Assembly: GCF_040372805.1 (NCBI RefSeq)
Contig: NZ_BAABWJ010000002.1
Coordinates: 1-64,000, forward strand
Direction: 5' to 3'
DNA length: 64,000 bases
Source: Pseudoteredinibacter isoporae_A
GTDB taxonomy: Bacteria; Pseudomonadota; Gammaproteobacteria; Pseudomonadales; Cellvibrionaceae
Shown: piece after piece, positions 58,391 through 64,000 of the stretch
Layout: every line of letters starts with the position of its first letter
Numbering within the stretch: position 1 is the stretch's first letter
Translations under genes and position numbers: made by a program
The notes under the pieces: generated by a model
Database searches by the model: none
The model's input: only the letters and a program-made list of their open reading frames with translations
What the model was told of the DNA's origin: nothing

Positions 58391-60457
58391 ATGAAACGTA
58401 AATTACTGGCTTGCGCGATTGCGCTGGCGGTCACTGCCTGTAGCGGCCCACAAGTGGGAAGCGGTGAAAAAACAGCCAAGGCCGATGCCGAGGTACAGGC
58501 CCAGCAAGTGGCTGTGAAATCTGGCATTGATACCAGTGGCATGGATAAGAACGTCAAAGCGGCGGACGATATGTTCCGCTACACCAATGGCCATTGGGTG
58601 GATAGCCACCAGATTCCAGACGATAAGTCCCGTTGGGGCACCTTTAATGTCCTGGCCGAAAACAGCAAAAAGCAGATTCGTGCCATCATCGAAGAAGTAT
58701 CGAAGAAGGCGGATTCCGCCTCAGGCCAGCAAATCGGCAATCTTTACAACAGTTACATGAATGAGGCTCTGGCGGATGAGCTGGGAATGAAGCCCCTGCA
58801 TGCCGAATTTGCCGCGATCGACAAAATTCAGAACAAGAGCGATGTGGTGAAGTACTTCGCGCGTGCGGGCATCATGAGTGATACCTCACCCGCGGCTTTC
58901 TGGGTATACGCTGACAAGAAAGACCCAAATACCAATGTCGTTTATCTGGTGCAGGACGGTTTGGGCCTACCGGATCGCGACTATTACTTCGACGATACCG
59001 AAAAAGCCAAGAAGACCCAGGCGAAATATCAGGAATACCTGAAAACCCTGGCGGAACTGGGTGGCGTAAAAGGTGATACCGCAAAGGTTTACGCCCTCGA
59101 AAAAGCGATGGCTGAACATCACTGGACCAAGGTTGAGAACCGCGACAGTGAAAAGACTTACAACCGCCTGAGTAATGAAGAAATCAATGGCTGGATGGGC
59201 GACATTGGTGCGGATGCCTGGCAGGACTTCCTGGCATCCGCAGGTGTGGCCGGTCAGAAAGAATACATTGTTTATCAACCGAGCTATCTGCAAGCGTTAC
59301 CTAAGATTGTTAAAGAGACGGATCTGGATACCTGGAAGCTGTATTTCAAATTGCATCTGATGGACAGCTATGCAGCCGAAATGCATAAGGCTCTGTTCGA
59401 TGCTCGTTTTGCGTTCCGCAGCGCCCATTTGTATGGCGTTAAAGAGCCCAGTGCGCGTTGGAAGCGTGCAGTAAGTGCACTGAACAACAATCTGGGTGAG
59501 TTGTTAGGTCAGGAATACGTGGCACGTCACTTTCCGCCTGAAGCAAAAGCTCGCATGAAAACCCTAGTTCAAAACTTGATCAATGCCTACGGCGTTTCCA
59601 TTGATAATCTGGAATGGATGGGTGATGAAACCAAGGTCGCCGCGAAAGACAAGCTGAGCAAATTCCGCACAAAAATTGGTTACCCAGACACATGGCGTGA
59701 TTACAGTGCTCTGAGTTTGAAAGCGGACGATTTGGTTGGCAATCTGCAGCGTGCCCGACAGTTCGAACACGACTACATGATCGATCAGTTGGGCAAACCG
59801 GTGGATCGTGAGCGTTGGGGAATGAGCCCGCAAACCGTGAATGCCTATTTCAACCCAATTCTGAATGAGATCGTGTTCCCCGCGGCAATTTTGCAACCAC
59901 CGTTCTTTAATTTAGAAGCCGATGACGCCGTAAACTATGGTGCAATCGGTGCGGTTATCGGTCATGAAATTGGCCACGGCTTCGACGATCAGGGTTCGCG
60001 TTACGACGGTGATGGTTACTTACGCAATTGGTGGACAGACGATGATCTGGCCAAGTTTAAAGAACGCACTAAAAAGCTCATCGACCAATACAATAAATTT
60101 GAACCGTTACCCGGCGAGCATGTGAACGGTGAGCTGACCATCGGTGAAAATATTGGTGATCTTGGTGGTTTGAGCATTGCCTACAAAGCCTATAAAGCGT
60201 CCTTAGATGGCAAGTCTTCTCCGCAGATTGATGGTTTTACAGGTGAGCAACGTGTGTTTCTTGGTTGGGCTCAAGCTTGGCGCAGTAAGGCGCGCGAAGA
60301 GTATCTCAGCAAGCAGCTGAAAACCGATCCGCACTCGCCTGCGCTGTACCGTGTGAACGGTGTCATGCCAAACATTGACGCATTCTATGAAGCCTTTGAT
60401 GTGAAACCGGGTGACGGTATGTATCTGCCACCTGAAGAGCGTGTTTCTATCTGGTAA
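58391..60457 (+). CDS. M13-family zinc metallopeptidase (PepO/neprilysin-like lipoprotein)
   Basis: A 688-residue peptidase. The lipoprotein signal ends AVTACSG, with the acylated Cys at about residue 17, so the enzyme is tethered to a membrane facing the periplasm or outside. The M13 N-terminal domain follows. Zinc site: GHEIGHGFDDQG (HExxH at about 525) and the third ligand Glu in GENIGDLGG; YPxFN-type substrate loop and the end PPEERVSIW complete the family. It cleaves short peptides on the amino side of hydrophobic residues. AAGGGG is 10 nt from the ATG at 58391 and only 1 nt from an earlier ATG at 58382, so 58391 is preferred. Confidence 0.93.
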   Translation: MKRKLLACAIALAVTACSGPQVGSGEKTAKADAEVQAQQVAVKSGIDTSGMDKNVKAADDMFRYTNGHWVDSHQIPDDKSRWGTFNVLAENSKKQIRAIIEEVSKKADSASGQQIGNLYNSYMNEALADELGMKPLHAEFAAIDKIQNKSDVVKYFARAGIMSDTSPAAFWVYADKKDPNTNVVYLVQDGLGLPDRDYYFDDTEKAKKTQAKYQEYLKTLAELGGVKGDTAKVYALEKAMAEHHWTKVENRDSEKTYNRLSNEEINGWMGDIGADAWQDFLASAGVAGQKEYIVYQPSYLQALPKIVKETDLDTWKLYFKLHLMDSYAAEMHKALFDARFAFRSAHLYGVKEPSARWKRAVSALNNNLGELLGQEYVARHFPPEAKARMKTLVQNLINAYGVSIDNLEWMGDETKVAAKDKLSKFRTKIGYPDTWRDYSALSLKADDLVGNLQRARQFEHDYMIDQLGKPVDRERWGMSPQTVNAYFNPILNEIVFPAAILQPPFFNLEADDAVNYGAIGAVIGHEIGHGFDDQGSRYDGDGYLRNWWTDDDLAKFKERTKKLIDQYNKFEPLPGEHVNGELTIGENIGDLGGLSIAYKAYKASLDGKSSPQIDGFTGEQRVFLGWAQAWRSKAREEYLSKQLKTDPHSPALYRVNGVMPNIDAFYEAFDVKPGDGMYLPPEERVSIW

Positions 60458-60502
60458 AACCGTTATTGTTTTATTTGTTTGTATTGATGCAGATCAAAAA
60501 AA

Positions 60503-60527
60503 CCGCCGATTTATCGGCGGTTTTTTT
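60503..60527 (+). terminator. Intrinsic terminator after the M13 peptidase gene
   Basis: CCGCCGA (60503-60509), TTTA, TCGGCGG (60514-60520) and then seven T, with seven A before the stem, so it can also work on the other strand. It starts 45 bp after the peptidase stop. Confidence 0.92.
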
Positions 60528-61194
60528 ATGTTTGTTCGCAGGGATTTTTGTCGTTTAAATCTCGAAAGTCTGAATACCCGAATGGTTCAATGGTGCATAA
60601 GCTGGGTGATGAGTCGCTTGCTTTGTTGAAGGTAAAAGTGACGGTTTTGGCAATTTTTCTGTGACGCTGTCAACGAAAGGGGTTAAATATTTTTGTAGGC
60701 TGGCTCGATAATATTTTATTTTCCACTAAGCTTAACGGGTAAGAGCATTTGGAAATTTTAAAAAGGAATCGTTTTTTAAATTGGTCAATTTAGATAAATT
60801 TAAAAAGGCTAACTAGTTCTAGTGATTTTGCTTTTTTGCTCTGTATATTTTTGTTGAGATATTTATACTGGGTTTACAACTTGAGAATTGAAATCAGTTA
60901 ATGTTTTTGGTTTTTTAAGTTGACAAGTTTGTATGGAAACTGGCGGCGTTTGGGTCAAATCGTAAGCAAGGATGTGTTGAAGTCGATTTGCAGTAAGGAG
61001 ATTGGCAGGAGGCTGATCACACTGGTTTACCGGTTAGGATAGGATAACCGAACGTCGCACCATTTTTCTCCAGTACTTCACTGTATTAAGTTCCCATCTG
61101 TTTTTGTCGATGCCCGTCCTTGGGCGATCAAACGATCTTTGCATTTTTGTGGCACTTTTATGTCACAGGGTATGCCACCCAATATATCACCGGT
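60528..61194. other. AT-rich non-coding stretch
   Basis: No gene seen on either strand across about 660 bp. The first 400 bp are strongly AT-rich. CGGTTA and TAACCG near 61030-61050 form a small palindrome. Its left edge is the terminator at 60503 and its right edge the stop of the cupin gene. It could be scar tissue of a lost gene or hold an RNA I do not recognise. Confidence 0.45.
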
Positions 61195-61554
61195 TTATTC
61201 CGCGGCCTCATAAATGGCGTAAAACTTTTGCGCGTGGCCAATGCTTTCCCAGGTGCCTTTAAAACCGGCGGGAATGGCGAAAGCGTCTCCGGCTTTGACC
61301 GCTTCACATTGACCGTCTTCACTGCAAATAATCGCCTCCCCGCTGATCATGTAACAGAACTCATCTTCGCTGTATTCAATATTCCATTTGCCTTCTTCAG
61401 AGCGCCAGACACCGCAGAAGAAATTCTCGGCGGCATTGGTAAACATATTGTGGGTTTCCTGCATCGGCTGACCACTGATGAGCTTGGCCGGGTCAATCGG
61501 ACCGCTTTCGCCGCCGGCACTGGAAGCAGGCAGGCGCAGAATGGATTTGGACAT
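61195..61554 (-). CDS. Cupin-domain protein (DUF861 / EutQ-like)
   Basis: A 119-residue single cupin. The conserved beta-barrel patterns are GVWRSEEGKWNIEYSEDEFCYMISGEAII (motif 1 with Glu and His positions partly replaced) and GDAFAIPAGFKGTWE (motif 2, ending as DUF861 does). DUF861 proteins include ureidoglycolate-related and EutQ-like sugar-binding enzymes; most are uncharacterised. It is divergent from recJ with 127 bp between and is followed by the long empty region. Confidence 0.85.
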   Translation of the reverse strand: MSKSILRLPASSAGGESGPIDPAKLISGQPMQETHNMFTNAAENFFCGVWRSEEGKWNIEYSEDEFCYMISGEAIICSEDGQCEAVKAGDAFAIPAGFKGTWESIGHAQKFYAIYEAAE

Positions 61555-61681
61555 GATAGTATTCTCAAAATTGAATGATGATTCGGTAATTTAATGGCTC
61601 GGAGATTGGAGGTCAAGGCGGTTATACTGGCATCTTCCATAACGCGCCCTTGCTAACCCACCAATCAGGTTCGAATACTTA

Positions 61682-63427
61682 ATGAGCACCATCATTTCCC
61701 AGCGTCAATCCAGTCCAAGTGAAGCATTGCTCCAGTCCGATTTACCTGAGCTGCTGAAGCGCATATACGCCAGCCGTGGTGTCGAGCAGCTGGAGGAGCT
61801 GGAATTACAACTGGCGAAATTGCCCCAGCCCGCACAACTCAAGGGTATTGATCAAGCCGTGGCGCGTTTGTGGCGGGCGATAGAAAAGCAGGAACGAGTG
61901 CTGATTGTGGGTGACTTTGACGCCGATGGCGCCACCAGTACTACGGTGGCTATGCAAGCCTTGCGGGCCATGGGCTTATGCCATGTCGACTTTCTGGTGC
62001 CTAATCGTTTTGAGTATGGCTATGGTCTCACGCCTGAAATCGTTGAGGTTGCGGCGAGTGCTTCCGATAAGCCGGATCTGCTGGTCACCGTGGACAATGG
62101 GATTTCCAGCGTGGAAGGGGTCGCTCGCGCCAAAGCGCTGGGGATGGATGTGCTGGTGACGGATCATCACTTACCCGGTGATGAGTTGCCAGAAGCCGTT
62201 GCAATTGTGAACCCGAATCAACCGGGCTGTCCTTTCCCGAGTAAAAACCTCGCGGGTGTCGGTGTCATTTTCTACGTGATGTTGGCATTGCGTAAGCACC
62301 TTCGCGAGGTGAACTGGTTTGCCGATCAGGGCTTGTCTGAGCCGAATCTGGGAACGCTGTTGGATCTCGTTGCCCTTGGCACGGTGGCTGATGTGGTGAC
62401 TTTGGATCACCCTAATCGAATATTGGTCCAGCAGGGCTTGGCTCGAATTCGTGCGGGGCAATCGCGCCCAGGCATTCAAGCTCTGCTTAATGTCGCAGGG
62501 CGCCCCTGTGACAAAATCAGCTCAGTCGATCTCGGCTTTGTTCTTGGGCCGCGTTTAAATGCGGCCGGACGACTGGATGATATGAGTCTTGGGATTGATT
62601 GTCTGATGGCACCTCATGACGCTCACGCTGCTGAGTTGGCTACCCAGTTGGACGACTTAAATCGTGATCGAAAAAGCATCGAGCAATCCATGCAACAACA
62701 GGCACTTAGTACGCTGTCCCAGATTCATCTGGATGAGCAACAGATGCCATGGGGCTTAAGTCTCTACCAGGCCGATTGGCATCAGGGGGTGATCGGTATT
62801 TTGGCCTCCCGTATCAAAGACAAATACCACCGTCCTGTCATTATTTTTGCCGATGAAGACAGCGATGTCGGTACCATCAAGGGGTCAGCGCGCTCCATTG
62901 CAGGTCTCCATATTCGTGATGCATTGGATACCGTTGCCGCGCGTAATCCCGGCTTGCTGAACAAATTTGGTGGTCATGCAATGGCGGCAGGAATGAGTTT
63001 GGCCAAAGATCGTTTCGATGATTTCCAGAAGGCTTTCGACGAGGTTGTCAGGGAACGGTTAACGGCCGATGATCTGCAAGCAAAAATCATCAGTGACGGC
63101 GCTCTGGCTAATGAAGAGCTCAGTATGCCGATTGCTGAAATGCTGCAGGCGGCCGGGCCCTGGGGGCAGAACTTCCCGGAGCCGAGTTTTGATGGGGCGT
63201 TCTTTCTGGTTAATCAACGCATTGTGGGCGACCGTCACCTCAAGTTTACTGTGAGCTTGGAAAGCGGTGGCCAACAGCTCATCGATGCTATTGCGTTTAA
63301 TATCGATACTGATCAATGGCCGAACTATCGCGCGGAGCGTTTGCGTCTATCGTACAAATTGGATGTTAATGAGTTTCGCGGTCGTCGAAGTTTGCAGTTG
63401 CTGGTGAATCATATTGAGGTTCTGTAA
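61682..63427 (+). CDS. recJ: Single-stranded-DNA-specific exonuclease RecJ
   Basis: A 581-residue 5'-3' single-strand DNA exonuclease of normal length (Escherichia coli RecJ is 577). DHH domain motifs: LIVGDFDADGATSTTVAM, VTVDNGISS, VTDHHLPGD with the DHH triad, and GLGTVADVV-type (here LGTVADVVTL). The DHHA1 domain has GSARSIAGLHIRDALD and KFGGHAMAAGMSL, followed by the OB-like C-terminus. All metal ligands appear present. It acts in recombination and mismatch repair. ATG at 61682. Confidence 0.96.
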   Translation: MSTIISQRQSSPSEALLQSDLPELLKRIYASRGVEQLEELELQLAKLPQPAQLKGIDQAVARLWRAIEKQERVLIVGDFDADGATSTTVAMQALRAMGLCHVDFLVPNRFEYGYGLTPEIVEVAASASDKPDLLVTVDNGISSVEGVARAKALGMDVLVTDHHLPGDELPEAVAIVNPNQPGCPFPSKNLAGVGVIFYVMLALRKHLREVNWFADQGLSEPNLGTLLDLVALGTVADVVTLDHPNRILVQQGLARIRAGQSRPGIQALLNVAGRPCDKISSVDLGFVLGPRLNAAGRLDDMSLGIDCLMAPHDAHAAELATQLDDLNRDRKSIEQSMQQQALSTLSQIHLDEQQMPWGLSLYQADWHQGVIGILASRIKDKYHRPVIIFADEDSDVGTIKGSARSIAGLHIRDALDTVAARNPGLLNKFGGHAMAAGMSLAKDRFDDFQKAFDEVVRERLTADDLQAKIISDGALANEELSMPIAEMLQAAGPWGQNFPEPSFDGAFFLVNQRIVGDRHLKFTVSLESGGQQLIDAIAFNIDTDQWPNYRAERLRLSYKLDVNEFRGRRSLQLLVNHIEVL

Positions 63428-63544
63428 AAAATGGTCAGGCGACGGTAGCTAATTGAGCCATTCTTATTACAGTGGCTCGTGCTCGGCATGGCAGACTGTC
63501 GAGCCGCAATAACAATAACAACAATAACGACAACGGAATCGCAC

Positions 63545-64000
63545 ATGAAAATATTTCTTACTGGAGCCTCAGGCTTTGTCGGCAAGGCCGCTCTTGCTAT
63601 GTTAGTGAATCGTGGCCATGAGGTGGTGGCCATGTCTCGTCGCTCCGAGAGTGATGAATTGATCGAATCTTTGGGAGGGCAAGCCCAACGTTGTGATTTG
63701 AATTCAATCCGTGCAGAACACATTGGCGATTGCGACACGGTCATTCACAGCGCCGCCTATGTCGAAGCCTGGGGGCCGAAAGACGCTTGGTTCAATGCAA
63801 ATGTGTTAGGCACTGAGAATATGCTACAGGCCGCCCGACAAGCCGGTGTGAAACGCTTTATCCATATTGGAACAGAAGCGGGGCTTGTGTATGGTCAGGA
63901 CCTTTTTAACGCTGATGAAAACTATCCCCTTGCCCCTGAGTCCCCTTATCCCTATTGCGCCAGTAAGGCACAGGCTGAGCAGCGTGTGAAGGCGGCTAAT
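63545..64000 (+). CDS. NAD-dependent epimerase/dehydratase family protein, 3' end cut off
   Basis: The first 152 codons of an extended short-chain dehydrogenase run off the window. The Rossmann start is MKIFLTGASGFVGKAALAML; then CDTVIHSAAYVEAWGP, NVLGTENMLQAARQAGVKRFIHIGTEAG and the catalytic YCASK (Tyr and Lys), preceded by SPYP. The form is close to 3-beta-hydroxysteroid dehydrogenase/NAD epimerase-like proteins that act on sugars, steroids or dihydroflavonols. It follows recJ by 117 bp on the same strand. Confidence 0.88.
   Translation, partial: MKIFLTGASGFVGKAALAMLVNRGHEVVAMSRRSESDELIESLGGQAQRCDLNSIRAEHIGDCDTVIHSAAYVEAWGPKDAWFNANVLGTENMLQAARQAGVKRFIHIGTEAGLVYGQDLFNADENYPLAPESPYPYCASKAQAEQRVKAAN

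Noticed and set aside
1..64000. CRISPR arrays, rRNA and tRNA genes, toxin-antitoxin or phage defence modules
   Set aside because: No spaced direct repeats, conserved rRNA stretches or tRNA cloverleaf ends such as GGTTCGAATCC were found, and no gene matched a known defence family.

Overview
The window reads as the chromosome of a Gram-negative gammaproteobacterium, probably a marine or aquatic member near the Cellvibrionales. This placement is inference: the genes (three TonB-dependent receptors without SusD partners, an LpxL-like acyltransferase, YgiQ, RecJ, NupC, M13 peptidase, GGDEF/EAL proteins) fit that group, but there is no rRNA or other marker. About fifty protein genes are supported. 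No rRNA, tRNA or CRISPR array was seen.

Layout. 1-2.95 kb: a visibly AT-richer, decayed mobile island on the minus strand. It holds a chimeric gene (alpha/beta-hydrolase N-terminus fused in frame to the catalytic C-terminus of a tyrosine recombinase), a second, dead copy of the same recombinase end, a DUF3592 protein and two unrecognised proteins. 3.0-9.0 kb (+): AraC regulator, TonB-dependent receptor with a hairpin over its ribosome-binding site, intrinsic terminator, penicillin-acylase-family hydrolase. 9.0-18.3 kb (-): LysR regulator with two ATAC-N7-GTAT boxes, then an uptake-and-hydrolysis operon (ornithine-cyclodeaminase family, lipoprotein amidohydrolase, TonB receptor, Tat-exported M19 dipeptidase homologue, second amidohydrolase), then a bile acid:sodium-symporter family carrier. 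18.6-24.3 kb (-): LpxL-like acyltransferase, acyl carrier protein, DltA/AlmE-like adenylating enzyme, second acyltransferase, response regulator and histidine kinase. This resembles the AlmEFG lipid A aminoacylation system of Vibrio cholerae with its own two-component system, and the promoter carries four TTAA half-sites at exact 11-bp spacing, like a PmrA box.

24.5-40.2 kb: accessory metabolism, with an alpha/beta hydrolase, a ThDP-dependent enzyme, an FAD dehydrogenase, a second AraC, a metallo-beta-lactamase-fold enzyme, a PadR regulator divergent from a carotenoid-isomerase/retinol-saturase-like flavoprotein, a TetR regulator divergent from a TonB receptor plus YtcJ-type amidohydrolase, a deletion remnant of a DUF3604 gene and an exported methyltransferase. 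Both divergent control regions have paired palindromes around recognisable promoter elements.

40.6-64 kb: mostly housekeeping. DTW-domain protein, DUF599, GIY-YIG and DnaJ-domain proteins, a 7TM diguanylate cyclase, Ppx/GppA, a GGDEF-EAL protein, YgiQ, an XRE regulator, an MFS-PlsC fusion, an acyl-CoA synthetase, NupC with uridine kinase (pyrimidine salvage), M13 peptidase, cupin, RecJ and the start of an epimerase/dehydratase gene that runs off the end.
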